Of a stretch of DNA of 64,000 bases, positions 28,083 through 38,511 are shown piece after piece. The stretch comes from Atlantibacter subterraneus (GTDB lineage: Bacteria; Pseudomonadota; Gammaproteobacteria; Enterobacterales; Enterobacteriaceae), in NCBI RefSeq assembly GCF_007570865.1, contig NZ_VLPS01000006.1:207195-271194 (forward strand), read 5' to 3'. A program made the translations under genes and the position numbers. The notes beneath the pieces were generated by a model. The model ran no database searches, was not told the origin of the DNA, and was given only the letters and a program-made list of their open reading frames with translations. How positions within the stretch are numbered: position 1 is the first letter of the stretch; every line of letters starts with the position of its first letter.

Positions 28083-31000
28083 TTACTGCGCCTGCACCCG
28101 CAATTCAGCGGCGCTGCGACTACGGTGACCCAACAATGCTTTGACATCACTGGACTTCGGTTTAACCAGCGCGAATTTCGCCGAGAACGCTGGCCAGTTA
28201 GCCAGGATCTCTTCGCCGCGCTGGGAGCCGGTCAACTGCACGTGCTCCGTGATCAGACCGCGTAAGTGCTCTTCATGGATAGCAAGCTCATCCACGTTCA
28301 GCACTTCCACCAGCTCCGGGTTCACGCGCTTACGGAATTCACCGTCTTCATCCAGCACGTAGGCGAAACCGCCAGTCATGCCCGCGCCGAAGTTAACCCC
28401 GGTTTTACCCAGGATACAGACGATACCGCCGGTCATGTATTCACAACCGTTATCGCCGATGCCTTCTACTACGGTGATGGCCCCGGAGTTACGCACCCCG
28501 AAACGCTCGCCCGCGCGGCCCGCCGCATACAGACGACCGCCGGTCGCGCCGTACAGGCAGGTGTTACCGATGATGCTGGCTTCGTGGCTGCGGAACGCGG
28601 AGCCCACCGGCGGACGAATCGCCAGTAAACCGCCTGCCATGCCTTTGCCCACATAGTCGTTGGCGTCGCCGGTCAGATACAGCTCCACGCCGCCCGCGTT
28701 CCAGACGCCGAAGCTCTGGCCCGCAGTGCCGTTGAAATGCGCCTTGATCGGGTCGGAAGCCAGGCCCTGGTCGCCGTGCGTCTGGGCGATATAGCCCGAC
28801 AGCAGCGCGCCCACGGAACGGTCGGTATTGCGAATATCAAACCAGAAGGTCTTGCTCTGTTTCTGGTCAACGTACTCTTTCGCCTGGTTCAGCAGCTGCG
28901 CGTTCAGCACGCCGTTATCGAACGGCGGGTTGGTTTCGGTGCAGTACAGCGCTTTGCCCGGGTGCGGCTCGGCGGTTGCCAGCAGGCGGGACAGATCCAG
29001 CTTCTGCTGCTTCGCCGTGTAACCGTCCAGCTCTTTCAGCAGGTCGGTGCGGCCAATCAGGTCCACCAGGCGCTTCACGCCCAGCTGCGCCATCAGCTCG
29101 CGGGTTTCACGGGCGATAAATTCAAAGTAGTTGGTCACTTTGAACGGCAGGCCGTGATAGTGGTTCTTACGCAGTTTGTCATCCTGAGTCGCCACGCCGG
29201 TGGCGCAGTTGTTCAGGTGACAAATACGCAGGTATTTACAACCCAGCGCCACCATTGGACCGGTGCCGAAGCCGAAGCTTTCCGCGCCCAGAATCGCCGC
29301 TTTGATGATGTCGAGGCCGGTTTTCAGGCCGCCATCCACCTGCAGGCGGATTTTATGACGCAGGCCGTTAGCCACCAGCGCCTGCTGGGTTTCCACCAGG
29401 CCCAGTTCCCACGGGCATCCCGCATATTTCACCGAGGAAAGCGGGCTTGCGCCGGTGCCACCGTCGTAACCGGCGATGGTGATCAGGTCTGCATAGGCTT
29501 TCGCCACGCCAGTGGCGATGGTGCCCACGCCCGGCTCAGAAACCAGCTTCACGGAGATCAGCGCTTTCGGATTGACCTGCTTGAGGTCGAAAATCAGCTG
29601 CGCCAAATCTTCAATTGAGTAGATATCGTGATGCGGCGGCGGGGAGATCAGCGTTACGCCCGGCACCGAATAACGCAGTTTGGCGATGTACGGGGTAACT
29701 TTATCGCCCGGCAGCTGGCCGCCTTCACCCGGTTTCGCGCCCTGCGCCACTTTAATCTGGATTACGTCAGCGTTGACCAGGTAGGACGGGGTTACGCCAA
29801 AGCGGCCCGAGGCAACCTGTTTGATGCGCGACACTTTATTGGTGCCGTAGCGCGCCGGATCTTCGCCGCCTTCGCCGGAGTTGGAGTTGCCGCCGATGCT
29901 GTTCATGGCTTCCGCCAGCGCTTCGTGGGCTTCCGGGCTTAGCGCGCCGATAGACATCGCCGCGGTATCAAAGCGTTTAAACAGTTCGGTCGCCGGTTCA
30001 ACATCATTGATGCTGACCGCATCGCCCTGCGGGTTAAGCGCCAGCAAATCGCGCAGGGTAGCCGCCGGACGTTCGTTAACCAGCCGGGCGTATTCCTGAT
30101 AATCGCTGTACTCGCCGCTCTGCACCGCCTGTTGCAGGGTGCGCACCACGTCCGGGTTGTAGGCGTGGTATTCGCCGCCGTGCACGTATTTGAGCAGGCC
30201 GCCCTGTTCCAGCGGTTTGCGGGCCAGCCAGCTGCGCTTCGACAGGTTCAGCAAATCCTGTTGGAAGTCGGCAAAACCGGCACCGCCGATACGGCTGACC
30301 ACGCCCTGGAAGCACAGGCTGGAGACCTCGTCATGCAGGCCCACGGCTTCAAACAGCTTCGAGCAGCGGTAAGAGGCGATAGTCGAGATGCCCATTTTGG
30401 ACATGATCTTGTACAGGCCTTTATTGATGCCGTTGCGGTAGTTCTGCATCACCGCGCGGTAGCTTTTCTCAATGGCGTGGGTGTCTACCAGTTTCGCCAG
30501 GGATTCATAGGCCAGATACGGGTAAATTGCGGTTGCGCCAAAGCCGAGCAGGACGGCGAAGTGGTGCGGATCGCGGGCGCTGGCGGTTTCAACAATGATG
30601 TTGGCGTCGCAGCGCAGGCTCTTATCCACCAGGCGAGTCTGGATCGCGCCCACCGCCATCGGTGCCGGAACCGGCAGACGGTTTTTGGCGATGTTGCGGT
30701 CAGACAGCACCAGCAGCACCGTGCCGTTACGCACCATCTGTTCGGCTTTATCGCACAGGGCTTTCACCGTCTCTTCCAGCGAGGTTTCGGTGATGTCGAA
30801 AGTAATGTCCAGCACATCGGCGCGATAGTGCTCTTCGGTCATGGTGGTGAGCTGATTAAAATCAGACCACAGCAGGATCGGCGATTTAAAGCTTAAACGG
30901 TGCGCCTGGCCTTCGGCCTCGCAGAACACGTTCATCTCGCGGCCAATGCTGGTCGCCAGCGACATCACGTGCGCTTCACGCAGTGGGTCGATCGGCGGGT

Positions 31001-32543
31001 TGGTGACCTGCGCGAACTGCTGGCGGAAGTAATCATAGATAATGCGTGGCTGGCTGGAGAGCACGGCGAACGGGGTGTCGTCACCCATTGAGCCAACCGC
31101 TTCCTGGCCGTTTTCGCCCAGCACGCGGATCACCGAGTCCAGCTCTTCGAAGCTGTAGTTAAACTGCTTCTGGTAGCTGGTGAGGGTATCGTCGTCCATC
31201 TCACGCTGGCCGACCTGATCGTCAGGAAGATCTTCAAACGGCACCAGACGGCGCACGTTTTTCTCCATCCACTCTTTATACGGATGGCGGATTTTCAGAT
31301 CGTGGTCGGTTTCCGCCGAGTGCAGAATGCGGCCAATGCGGGTGTCGATCACCATCAGCTCGCCCGGCCCAACGCGGCCTTTTTCCACCACTTCATCAGG
31401 CTGGTAATCCCAGATGCCCACTTCAGAGGCACAGGTGATCAGTTTGTCTTTGGTGATGACGTAGCGCGCCGGACGCAGGCCGTTACGGTCCAGGTTACAG
31501 GCGGCGAAGCGACCGTCAGACATAACGATGCCCGCCGGGCCGTCCCACGGCTCCATGTGCATGGAGTTAAAGTCGAAGAACGCGCGCAGATCCGGGTCCA
31601 TGTTCGGGTTGTTCTGCCAGGCTGGCGGCACCAGCAGGCGCATGGCGCGCACGATGTCCATCCCACCTGCCAGCAGCAGTTCGAGCATGTTGTCCATCGA
31701 GCTGGAGTCGGAGCCGGTTTCGTTAACGAACGGCGCGGCGTCGTGCAGATCCGGGATCAGCGGGGTCTGGAATTTATAGGTACGGGCGCGCGCCCACTGG
31801 CGGTTGCCGGTAATGGTGTTGATTTCGCCGTTGTGCGCCAGGTAGCGGAACGGCTGGGCCAGCGGCCAGCGCGGCACGGTGTTGGTGGAGAAGCGTTGGT
31901 GGAACAGGCAGATGGCCGATTCCAGACGCAGGTCCGCCAGGTCCAGGTAAAAGCGCGGCAGATCCGCCGGCATACACAGACCTTTATAGATGTTTACCAG
32001 GTTCGACAGGCTACAGACGTAAAAGTCTTTGTCTTGCTGATTGCGCTTTTCGATACGGCGGCGGGCGATAAACAGCCGGCGCTCCATATCACGCGGACGC
32101 CAGCCCGCAGGGGCGTTAACAAAAATTTGCTCAATTCGCGGCAGGGAGGAGAGGGCGATTTCACCGAGTACGCCGTCGTTGGTCGGCACTTCGCGCCAGC
32201 CCACGATCGACAGGGTTTCACGTTGCAACTCTTCTTCAACGATGCGACGGCTCTGCGCCGCCAGCTCCGGGTCCTGATTTAAAAACAGCATCCCGACGGC
32301 ATAGTTTTTAGCTAAGCGCCAGCCGCGCTCTTCCGCGACCAGGCGAAAGAAACGGTCAGGTTTTTGTAACAGCAAGCCGCATCCGTCGCCGGTTTTCCCG
32401 TCTGCGAGGATCGCGCCACGGTGCTGCATGCGGGCCAGTGCGTGAATAGCGGTACGCACTACCTTGTGGCTAGGTTCGCCTTCTATGTGGGCGATCAGGC
32501 CGAAACCACAGTTATCCTTCTCAAGGGATTTATCGTACAACAT
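28083..32543 (-). CDS. gltB: Glutamate synthase (NADPH) large subunit
   Basis: A 1486-residue enzyme that transfers the amide of glutamine to 2-oxoglutarate, the main ammonia-assimilation route with glutamine synthetase. Start 32543 ([15 protein letters not shown]) has a strong GGAGG 9 bp upstream and matches the E. coli length. Cys12 becomes the N-terminal glutaminase nucleophile after removal of an 11-residue propeptide. Order: glutaminase domain, central domain, FMN synthase domain ([28 protein letters not shown]), C-terminal beta-helix rich in Gly. Expression is probably controlled through the long upstream region. Confidence 0.98.
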   Translation of the reverse strand: MLYDKSLEKDNCGFGLIAHIEGEPSHKVVRTAIHALARMQHRGAILADGKTGDGCGLLLQKPDRFFRLVAEERGWRLAKNYAVGMLFLNQDPELAAQSRRIVEEELQRETLSIVGWREVPTNDGVLGEIALSSLPRIEQIFVNAPAGWRPRDMERRLFIARRRIEKRNQQDKDFYVCSLSNLVNIYKGLCMPADLPRFYLDLADLRLESAICLFHQRFSTNTVPRWPLAQPFRYLAHNGEINTITGNRQWARARTYKFQTPLIPDLHDAAPFVNETGSDSSSMDNMLELLLAGGMDIVRAMRLLVPPAWQNNPNMDPDLRAFFDFNSMHMEPWDGPAGIVMSDGRFAACNLDRNGLRPARYVITKDKLITCASEVGIWDYQPDEVVEKGRVGPGELMVIDTRIGRILHSAETDHDLKIRHPYKEWMEKNVRRLVPFEDLPDDQVGQREMDDDTLTSYQKQFNYSFEELDSVIRVLGENGQEAVGSMGDDTPFAVLSSQPRIIYDYFRQQFAQVTNPPIDPLREAHVMSLATSIGREMNVFCEAEGQAHRLSFKSPILLWSDFNQLTTMTEEHYRADVLDITFDITETSLEETVKALCDKAEQMVRNGTVLLVLSDRNIAKNRLPVPAPMAVGAIQTRLVDKSLRCDANIIVETASARDPHHFAVLLGFGATAIYPYLAYESLAKLVDTHAIEKSYRAVMQNYRNGINKGLYKIMSKMGISTIASYRCSKLFEAVGLHDEVSSLCFQGVVSRIGGAGFADFQQDLLNLSKRSWLARKPLEQGGLLKYVHGGEYHAYNPDVVRTLQQAVQSGEYSDYQEYARLVNERPAATLRDLLALNPQGDAVSINDVEPATELFKRFDTAAMSIGALSPEAHEALAEAMNSIGGNSNSGEGGEDPARYGTNKVSRIKQVASGRFGVTPSYLVNADVIQIKVAQGAKPGEGGQLPGDKVTPYIAKLRYSVPGVTLISPPPHHDIYSIEDLAQLIFDLKQVNPKALISVKLVSEPGVGTIATGVAKAYADLITIAGYDGGTGASPLSSVKYAGCPWELGLVETQQALVANGLRHKIRLQVDGGLKTGLDIIKAAILGAESFGFGTGPMVALGCKYLRICHLNNCATGVATQDDKLRKNHYHGLPFKVTNYFEFIARETRELMAQLGVKRLVDLIGRTDLLKELDGYTAKQQKLDLSRLLATAEPHPGKALYCTETNPPFDNGVLNAQLLNQAKEYVDQKQSKTFWFDIRNTDRSVGALLSGYIAQTHGDQGLASDPIKAHFNGTAGQSFGVWNAGGVELYLTGDANDYVGKGMAGGLLAIRPPVGSAFRSHEASIIGNTCLYGATGGRLYAAGRAGERFGVRNSGAITVVEGIGDNGCEYMTGGIVCILGKTGVNFGAGMTGGFAYVLDEDGEFRKRVNPELVEVLNVDELAIHEEHLRGLITEHVQLTGSQRGEEILANWPAFSAKFALVKPKSSDVKALLGHRSRSAAELRVQAQ

Positions 32544-32544
32544 A

Positions 32545-32634
32545 TCAGTGAACCTCCCCAGGCTCTGCGGACTCGCTCCGACACCGATTGCGCGCGGACA
32601 CAGCAAGAGCAGGCGACGGGGTTTTGCGTTTCAT
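32545..32634 (-). CDS. Possible gltB leader peptide (29 codons)
   Basis: A short frame starts at ATG 32634 ([16 protein letters not shown]) with GAGG 7 bp upstream and stops at 32545, one base before the gltB ATG, so its ribosomes could re-initiate on gltB. Parts of the peptide resemble, in another frame, the N-terminal extension once annotated for E. coli GltB. It is basic and polar with no stretch of repeated codons typical of attenuators. It may be fortuitous. Confidence 0.3.
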   Translation of the reverse strand: MKRKTPSPALAVSARNRCRSESAEPGEVH

Positions 32635-33225
32635 ACGCGCACCTCGCATTCGCCCTCTCAATATCCTTTTCGCATCGGTACACAAGTGTTGAGGACTTGC
32701 TTCAGAGGGAATCTCAATTACTGCATAAATATGATGAGCAGAGTGCTCATCCAGAAAGCTTCCAGCGGATTTCCAAGTTATCGGGATTTGCGACACAGGT
32801 CAAATGGCATTCTTATTTATTCAAATTTGTGCTAACGAAGGGTTAACTCTATGAATTTAAAAAGGATGTATGGATTTTTTGTTTGCCTGAAGTGGTCTGA
32901 ACAGCCTCGGCAAGTGTGATCTGTCTCACTATCAAAAAGCCGCAAAAACTATATAGCGCGCTGTTGTTAAATAAATTGGTAGATTATTGTGCTGAATATG
33001 GCTCTGGGGCCGCATAATGCCTCTGTTTTCGCGGCTGTGTCATATTCTTTAAATAATGAAGGAGTTTATAAGTAAAAGTAATTGCTTCAGGAGTGACTGA
33101 AATTTCGATAATTATGAATGATTATTCAAATGATAAAGGCAAGGGCAGGCGCTTGATCCACATCATCGCCGTAAAGAGGTAAAAATGGCAGTCTGAGGCC
33201 CTTTTTCAGGCCGGCCCTCCAGATT
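32635..33225. other. Long divergent control region gltB / yhcC
   Basis: About 590 bp of mostly AT-rich sequence between the gltB leader and yhcC. In E. coli the gltBD promoter is controlled by Lrp bound far upstream plus other factors, which fits this length. A clear CRP-like site lies at 32915-32930. I found no confident promoter hexamers and no gene. Confidence 0.6.
32915..32930. promoter_or_regulatory. CRP-like site upstream of gltB and yhcC
   Basis: TGTGATCTGTCTCACT matches TGTGA-N6-TCACA at 9 of 10 defined bases, with favourable A residues outside the left half (AAGTGTGA). It is 372 bp from the gltB start and 295 bp from the yhcC start, so the target is uncertain. CRP control of gltBD is known in E. 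coli. Confidence 0.6.
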
Positions 33226-34167
33226 ATGCAGTTACAAAAATTAGTCAATATGTTTGGTGGCGATCTTTCACGTCGCTACGGACAAAAAGTTCACAAGCTC
33301 ACATTGCACGGCGGCTTTAGCTGCCCTAACCGCGATGGCACCTTAGGGCGCGGCGGCTGTACCTTCTGCAACGTGGCCTCTTTTGCTGACGAAGCGCAGC
33401 AGCACCGCAGTATCGCTGAACAGCTCGCCGACCAGGCGCGGCTGGTTAATCGCGCCCGCCGCTATCTGGCCTATTTTCAGGCCTACACCAGCACCTTTGC
33501 CGAAGTGCAGCTGCTGCGCAGTATGTATCAGCAGGCGATTGAACAGGCCAACGTGGTGGGGCTTTGTGTCGGAACGCGCCCGGACTGTGTGCCGGATAGC
33601 GTACTGGATCTACTGTGCAGCTATCGGGAGCAAGGCTATGAAGTGTGGCTGGAGCTGGGTCTGCAAACCGCCAACGATAAAACCCTGCACCGCATTAACC
33701 GCGGCCATGATTTCGCCTGCTATCAAAAAACGACCCGGCTTGCCCGTCAGCGCGGCCTTAAAGTCTGTACGCATCTGATTGTCGGTTTGCCCGGCGAAGG
33801 CCATCAGGATGCGCTGAACACCCTGGAGAGCGTGGTCGACACCGGCACTGACGGCATCAAGCTGCATCCGCTGCACATCGTTACCGGCAGCATTATGGCC
33901 AAAGCGTGGGCGGCGGGGCGGCTCAGCGCCATCGAACTGGAGGATTACACCACCATCGCAGGCGAAATGATCCGCCACACTCCGCCGGAGATTATCTATC
34001 ATCGTATTTCCGCCAGCGCGCGGCGACCCACGCTGCTGGCACCGCTGTGGTGCGAGAACCGCTGGACCGGGATGGTGGAAATAGACCGTTACCTGAGCCG
34101 CGAAGGCGTTCAGGGCTCGGCATTAGGGACGCCCTGGCAGGCAAATCCTCCCGCTATCGCCGTTTAA
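33226..34167 (+). CDS. yhcC: Radical SAM family protein YhcC (TIGR01212)
   Basis: A 313-residue radical S-adenosylmethionine protein. The 4Fe-4S ligands are Cys33, Cys45 and Cys48 in a CX11CX2C arrangement (SCPNRDGTLGRGGCTFC), as in the Elp3-like branch rather than the usual CX3CX2C. Other conserved segments are WLELGLQT and HLIVGLPGEG. The substrate is not established for this family. It lies upstream of arcB as in E. coli, and its C-terminus is slightly longer. Confidence 0.93.
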   Translation: MQLQKLVNMFGGDLSRRYGQKVHKLTLHGGFSCPNRDGTLGRGGCTFCNVASFADEAQQHRSIAEQLADQARLVNRARRYLAYFQAYTSTFAEVQLLRSMYQQAIEQANVVGLCVGTRPDCVPDSVLDLLCSYREQGYEVWLELGLQTANDKTLHRINRGHDFACYQKTTRLARQRGLKVCTHLIVGLPGEGHQDALNTLESVVDTGTDGIKLHPLHIVTGSIMAKAWAAGRLSAIELEDYTTIAGEMIRHTPPEIIYHRISASARRPTLLAPLWCENRWTGMVEIDRYLSREGVQGSALGTPWQANPPAIAV

Positions 34168-34279
34168 CGCCGCGTTGAAAAGGCGATAAATGGATTCCAC
34201 CGCGCACTTTTTTTCACAACCTTCAGCGTAACGGCCGGAATTGAGTATTATTGAGCGGTACGCAGCAAAGGAACATCCT

Positions 34280-36616
34280 ATGAAGCAAATCCGTTTATTG
34301 GCACAGTATTACGTCGACCTGTTGGTCAAACTTGGGCTGGTTCGTTTTTCGCTATTGCTGGCCCTGGTGCTGGTGATACTGGCGATGGTTGTGCAAATGG
34401 CGGTGACCATGGTGCTGCATGGTCGGGTCGAAAGTATCGATGTGATCCGCTCTATCTTCTTCGGGTTGTTGATTACTCCCTGGGCGGTTTATTTTCTGTC
34501 TGTGGTGGTCGAGCAACTGGAGGAGTCGCGCCAGCGTCTGTCAAAGCTGGTGGATAAACTGGAAGAGATGCGCGAGCGCGACCTGAAGCTCAATATTCAG
34601 CTAAAAGACAACATTACCCAGCTTAACCAGCAGAACGCCGAGCGTGAAAAGGCGGAGGCCGAGCGCCAGAAGGTGCTGGAGCAGCTCACCGTCGAAATGA
34701 AAGAACGCGAAGTCACGCAAATCCAGCTCGAGCAGCAATCGTCGTTTTTACGTTCCTTTCTGGATGCGTCTCCGGACCTGGTGTTCTATCGCAACGAAGA
34801 CAAAGCGTTTTCCGGCTGCAACCGCGCCATGGAGCTGCTGACCGGTAAAAGCGAGAAACAGCTTATCGGCCTCCAGCCGCACGATGTTTATGCGCCGGAA
34901 GCGGCGGAAAAGGTCATTGAAACCGATGAGAAGGTGTTCCGTCACAACGTCTCGCTCACCTACGAACAGTGGCTCGATTACCCTGATGGCCGCAAAGCCT
35001 GTTTTGAAATCCGTAAAGTGCCGTACTACGACCGCGTGGGCAAGCGCCACGGGCTGATGGGCTTTGGCCGCGACATCACCGAACGTAAGCGCTATCAGGA
35101 TGCGCTGGAGCGCGCGAGCCGCGATAAAACGACCTTTATCTCTACCATCAGCCACGAGCTGCGCACGCCGCTGAACGGCATCGTCGGCCTGAGCCGCATT
35201 CTGCTGGATACCGACCTCACGGCAGAACAGCAAAAATACCTGAAAACGATCCACGTTTCCGCCGTGACCCTTGGCAATATCTTCAACGATATTATCGATA
35301 TGGATAAGATTGAGCGCCGCAAAGTGCAGCTGGATAACCAGCCGATCGACTTCACCGGTTTCCTGGCGGATCTCGAAAACCTCTCTGGCCTACAGGCGCA
35401 GCAAAAAGGGCTGCGCTTCGTGCTGGAGCCTGCTCTGCCGCTGCCGCATAAGGTCATCACCGACGGAACGCGCCTGCGCCAGATTATCTGGAACCTGATC
35501 AGCAACGCGGTGAAGTTCACCCAAAAAGGCCAGGTGACGGTGCGAGTCAGCTACGAAAACAGCATGCTGCGCTTCGAAGTGGAGGATTCCGGTATCGGCA
35601 TCCCGCAGAACGAGCAGGATAAAATTTTCGCCATGTACTATCAGGTCAAAGACAGCCACGGCGGCAAGCCCGCAACCGGCACCGGCATCGGCCTGGCGGT
35701 TTCGCGTCGGCTGGCGAAAAACATGGGCGGCGATATCACCGTTAGCAGCCATCCGGGCAAAGGCTCGGTATTTACCCTGACGGTTCAGGCACCGCGCGTG
35801 GCGGAAGAGATCGACAGCACCTCTGACGATGACGATATGCCGCTGCCAGCGCTGCATGTGCTGCTGGTGGAAGACATCGAGCTAAACGTGATTGTCGCCC
35901 GCTCGGTGTTGGAAAAAATGGGCAACAGCGTCGATGTGGCGATGACCGGCCAGGAAGCGCTGGATATGTTCAAACTGGGCGAATACGATCTGGTGCTACT
36001 GGACATCCAGCTCCCGGACATGACCGGGCTGGATATCTCCCGCAAACTCACCAGCCAGTTCGATGCCAGTGAGCTGCCGCCGCTGGTGGCGCTGACCGCC
36101 AACGTGCTGAAAGACAAAGCGGAGTACCTGGCGGCGGGCATGGATGACGTGCTCAGCAAACCGCTGTCCGTCCCGGCGCTCACCGCGATGATCAAGAAAT
36201 TCTGGGATTCCCGTTCAAACCATGAGGAGAGGATCGTGTCACTCGAACAACACAGCAAACAGAACGCATTGCTGGATGTCGCAATGCTGGAGCAGTACAT
36301 GGAACTGGTTGGGCCGAAACTGATTACTGACGGTCTTGCCGTGTTTGAGAAAATGATGCCGGGTTACCTGAGCGTGCTGGACTCCAATCTCACCGCCCGG
36401 GATCAAAAGGGGATCGTGGAAGAAGGGCATAAGATCAAGGGCGCGGCGGGATCGATCGGCTTACGTCACCTCCAGCAGGTCGCCCAACAGATCCAGTCTC
36501 CGGATCTTCCGGCATGGTGGGATAACGTTGGCGAATGGATCGAAGAGTTGAAGCAGGAGTGGCAAAACGACGTGGCGGTGTTGAAAGCGTGGGTAGCGAA
36601 TGTTCCAAAAAAATGA
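34280..36616 (+). CDS. arcB: Aerobic respiration control sensor kinase ArcB
   Basis: A 778-residue hybrid kinase of the E. coli length. ATG 34280 (MKQIRLLAQYYVDLLVKLG) follows AAAGGAA. Two membrane helices (about residues 20-45 and 58-77) are followed by a coiled linker, a PAS domain (SFLDASPDLVFYRNED), the histidine kinase core with SHELRTPLNG (phospho-His near 292), a receiver domain with LLDIQLPD (Asp near 576) and a C-terminal HPt domain with GHKIKGAAGS (His near 717). It senses quinone redox state and phosphorylates ArcA. The arcB 3' end meets the terminator of ArcZ, transcribed towards it. Confidence 0.98.
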   Translation: MKQIRLLAQYYVDLLVKLGLVRFSLLLALVLVILAMVVQMAVTMVLHGRVESIDVIRSIFFGLLITPWAVYFLSVVVEQLEESRQRLSKLVDKLEEMRERDLKLNIQLKDNITQLNQQNAEREKAEAERQKVLEQLTVEMKEREVTQIQLEQQSSFLRSFLDASPDLVFYRNEDKAFSGCNRAMELLTGKSEKQLIGLQPHDVYAPEAAEKVIETDEKVFRHNVSLTYEQWLDYPDGRKACFEIRKVPYYDRVGKRHGLMGFGRDITERKRYQDALERASRDKTTFISTISHELRTPLNGIVGLSRILLDTDLTAEQQKYLKTIHVSAVTLGNIFNDIIDMDKIERRKVQLDNQPIDFTGFLADLENLSGLQAQQKGLRFVLEPALPLPHKVITDGTRLRQIIWNLISNAVKFTQKGQVTVRVSYENSMLRFEVEDSGIGIPQNEQDKIFAMYYQVKDSHGGKPATGTGIGLAVSRRLAKNMGGDITVSSHPGKGSVFTLTVQAPRVAEEIDSTSDDDDMPLPALHVLLVEDIELNVIVARSVLEKMGNSVDVAMTGQEALDMFKLGEYDLVLLDIQLPDMTGLDISRKLTSQFDASELPPLVALTANVLKDKAEYLAAGMDDVLSKPLSVPALTAMIKKFWDSRSNHEERIVSLEQHSKQNALLDVAMLEQYMELVGPKLITDGLAVFEKMMPGYLSVLDSNLTARDQKGIVEEGHKIKGAAGSIGLRHLQQVAQQIQSPDLPAWWDNVGEWIEELKQEWQNDVAVLKAWVANVPKK

Positions 36617-36727
36617 CCCCGGCTATACCGGGGTGCGCGAATACTGCGCCAACACCAGGGAAATCGAGGCCATGTTAATGGTGTTGTGTTAGTCGGGTAA
36701 CATGGCCGGATAGATGAAACTGCACGA
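36607..36727 (-). ncRNA. arcZ: Hfq-dependent small RNA ArcZ (RyhA/SraH)
   Basis: On the minus strand the stretch 36665-36607 is almost identical to the 3' half of E. coli ArcZ as I recall it: GATTTCCCTGGTGTTGG seed region, GCGCAGTATTCGCGC, then the terminator ACCCCGG-TATAG-CCGGGGT with a T-rich tail. Location between arcB and elbB and orientation against arcB also match. A -10-like TATCTT at 36738-36733 would start transcription near 36727, giving 121 nt as in E. coli. The 5' half differs and folds as a 10-bp hairpin (36707-36698 with 36677-36668). In E. coli ArcZ activates rpoS, represses flagellar and other mRNAs, and is repressed by ArcA. The exact 5' end is inferred. Confidence 0.9.
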
Positions 36728-36844
36728 GCATTAAGATAGCAAAACTTAAATTTATTGTTACGTGAATCAGTTAAATGTGTGAAGCATAGCGTTTTATAAG
36801 CGTAATTAATCTGCTTCGGGATGCCGGAAGAAAGGAAAATCGCG

Positions 36845-37498
36845 ATGAAAAAAATAGGCGTGGTGCTGGCTGGATGTGGCGTTTATGACGGCGCTGAAAT
36901 CCATGAAGCGGTGATCACTTTACTGGCGCTGTCGCGGCAGGGCGCGCAAGCCTGCTGTTTCGCGCCGGATAAACCGCAGGCCGATGTGATCAATCATCTG
37001 ACCGGGGATCCAATGGCGGAAAGCCGCAATGTGTTGATCGAAGCGGCGCGTATTGCCCGGGGCGCGATCGAGCCCCTCAGTGCGGCCAATGCCGACGAGC
37101 TGGACGCGCTGATTGTGCCGGGCGGCTTCGGCGCGGCCAAAAACCTGAGCAATTTCGCCAGCCAGGGCAGCGAATGCAGCGTCGATCCTGAGCTCAAGCG
37201 GCTGGTACAGGCGATGCACGCGGCGGGTAAACCGCTGGGGTTCCTGTGCATCGCTCCCGCTATGCTGCCGAAGCTGATCCCCGCGCCGTTGCGCCTGACC
37301 ATCGGCACCGACATCGACACCGCCGAAGTCATCGAAGAGATGGGCGGCGAACACGTGCCTTGCCCGGTGGAAGACATTGTGGTGGACGAAGAGAACAAAC
37401 TGGTGACGACCCCGGCGTATATGCTGGCTAAACGCATTGATGAAGCGGCGGACGGGATTGAGAAACTGGTCGCCAGGGTGTTGGATCTGTGCGAATGA
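36845..37498 (+). CDS. elbB: Glyoxalase ElbB (DJ-1/PfpI family)
   Basis: A 217-residue protein of the E. coli length, starting at ATG 36845 after AAAGGAAAA. It has a DJ-1/PfpI fold with the conserved [12 protein letters not shown] start, [19 protein letters not shown] and the nucleophile-elbow segment [11 protein letters not shown]. The E. coli protein has glyoxalase activity and was linked to isoprenoid synthesis; its physiological role is unclear. It overlaps mtgA by 4 bp (ATGA). Confidence 0.96.
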   Translation: MKKIGVVLAGCGVYDGAEIHEAVITLLALSRQGAQACCFAPDKPQADVINHLTGDPMAESRNVLIEAARIARGAIEPLSAANADELDALIVPGGFGAAKNLSNFASQGSECSVDPELKRLVQAMHAAGKPLGFLCIAPAMLPKLIPAPLRLTIGTDIDTAEVIEEMGGEHVPCPVEDIVVDEENKLVTTPAYMLAKRIDEAADGIEKLVARVLDLCE

Positions 37499-38223
37499 CG
37501 CGGGGCCGCTTGCCGATCGTCGGCACGCTTAAGCGCGGGATTATCCGGTTACTGTTCGGGATCGCCAGTTTGTGGATCGCCGGGATCCTGCTGTTCAGCA
37601 TGCTGCCGGTACCTTTTTCTGCAGTGATGATCGAGCGGCAGCTTTCTGCCTGGCTGCACGGTGATTTCGGCTATGTGGCGCACTCTGACTGGGTCGGCAT
37701 GGATGAGATCTCGCCGTGGATGGGGCTGGCGGTGATTGCCGCCGAGGATCAAAAATTCCCCGAGCACTGGGGGTTCGATATGGCGGCGATCCAGAAAGCC
37801 GTCGCCCATAACGAACGCAATGAAACCCGCATTCGCGGCGCGTCAACGCTGTCTCAGCAAACGGCGAAAAATATGTTTCTGTGGGATGGCAGGAGCTGGC
37901 TGCGCAAGGGGCTGGAGGCGGGGTTAACCGTAGGGATCGAGACGGTGTGGAGCAAGCGGCGGATCCTGACGGTGTACCTTAACGTCGCTGAATTCGGTAA
38001 CGGGATCTTTGGCGTGGAAGCCGCTGCGCAGCAATATTTCAATAAGCCCGCCAGCCAGCTTAGCGCCTCTCAGGCTGCGTTACTGGCCGCCGTGCTGCCC
38101 AACCCGCTGCGTTTTAAAGCCGATGCGCCGTCAGGCTACGTGCGCTCGCGCCAGGCGTGGATACTGCGCCAAATGCGCCAGCTTGGCGGAGAGTCGTTTA
38201 TGGCGCTGCACAAACTGCGCTAA
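37495..38223 (+). CDS. mtgA: Monofunctional biosynthetic peptidoglycan transglycosylase
   Basis: A 242-residue inner-membrane GT51 enzyme that polymerises lipid II glycan strands and has no transpeptidase domain. ATG 37495 overlaps the elbB stop and gives the E. coli length. A membrane anchor is at about residues 15-37; the catalytic Glu is Glu84 in [14 protein letters not shown], and [12 protein letters not shown] and [17 protein letters not shown] are also conserved. Convergent with npr, only 15 bp apart and without a terminator between them. Confidence 0.97.
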   Translation: MTRGRLPIVGTLKRGIIRLLFGIASLWIAGILLFSMLPVPFSAVMIERQLSAWLHGDFGYVAHSDWVGMDEISPWMGLAVIAAEDQKFPEHWGFDMAAIQKAVAHNERNETRIRGASTLSQQTAKNMFLWDGRSWLRKGLEAGLTVGIETVWSKRRILTVYLNVAEFGNGIFGVEAAAQQYFNKPASQLSASQAALLAAVLPNPLRFKADAPSGYVRSRQAWILRQMRQLGGESFMALHKLR

Positions 38224-38247
38224 GCGTTAGTCTTCGCGTTAGTCTTC
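38224..38247. repeat. Perfect 12-bp tandem duplication at the npr stop codon
   Basis: GCGTTAGTCTTC occurs twice in direct succession, at 38224-38235 and 38236-38247. On the minus strand it duplicates the last two NPr codons plus the stop, so a second stop follows the first four codons later. It also fills the gap to mtgA. Confidence 0.9.
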
Positions 38248-38511
38248 GTCGAAACCGGCGTTGAATAACGCAATGACCGCCGCCAGCGCTTCCACTTCCT
38301 GTGGGCCGTTGGCTTCGATTTCGATATGGCCACCCTGCGCGGAATCCAGCATCAACAGGCCGATAACGCTGCTGGCTTCCGCTTCGGTGCCCGCCTCGTT
38401 TCGTAATAACACTTCCGCATCAAAACTCTGGACTAGCTCAAACAGCTTCATCGCCGGGCGCGCGTGCATGCCCAGCTTATTGGTGATTTCAACGGTTTGT
38501 TTGACGGTCAT
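38239..38511 (-). CDS. ptsO: Nitrogen phosphotransferase system phosphocarrier protein NPr
   Basis: A 90-residue HPr-like cytosolic protein (also called npr). The phosphorylated His16 lies in [12 protein letters not shown], and [21 protein letters not shown] is the typical second half. It passes phosphate from EI-Ntr (PtsP) to PtsN. It overlaps the end of rapZ by 4 bp and is the last gene of the rpoN cluster. Confidence 0.98.
   Translation of the reverse strand: MTVKQTVEITNKLGMHARPAMKLFELVQSFDAEVLLRNEAGTEAEASSVIGLLMLDSAQGGHIEIEANGPQEVEALAAVIALFNAGFDED

Noticed and set aside
31284..32282. 332-codon frame antisense to gltB
   Set aside because: Same reason: a shadow of a strongly conserved gene.
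32421..32846. Plus-strand frame of 141 codons covering the gltB start and leader
   Set aside because: Antisense to the GltB N-terminus and its regulatory region, with no recognisable product.
36607..36634. Hairpin first read as the arcB terminator
   Set aside because: The T-run lies only on the minus strand, and the sequence equals the 3' end of ArcZ, so it was reassigned to that RNA.
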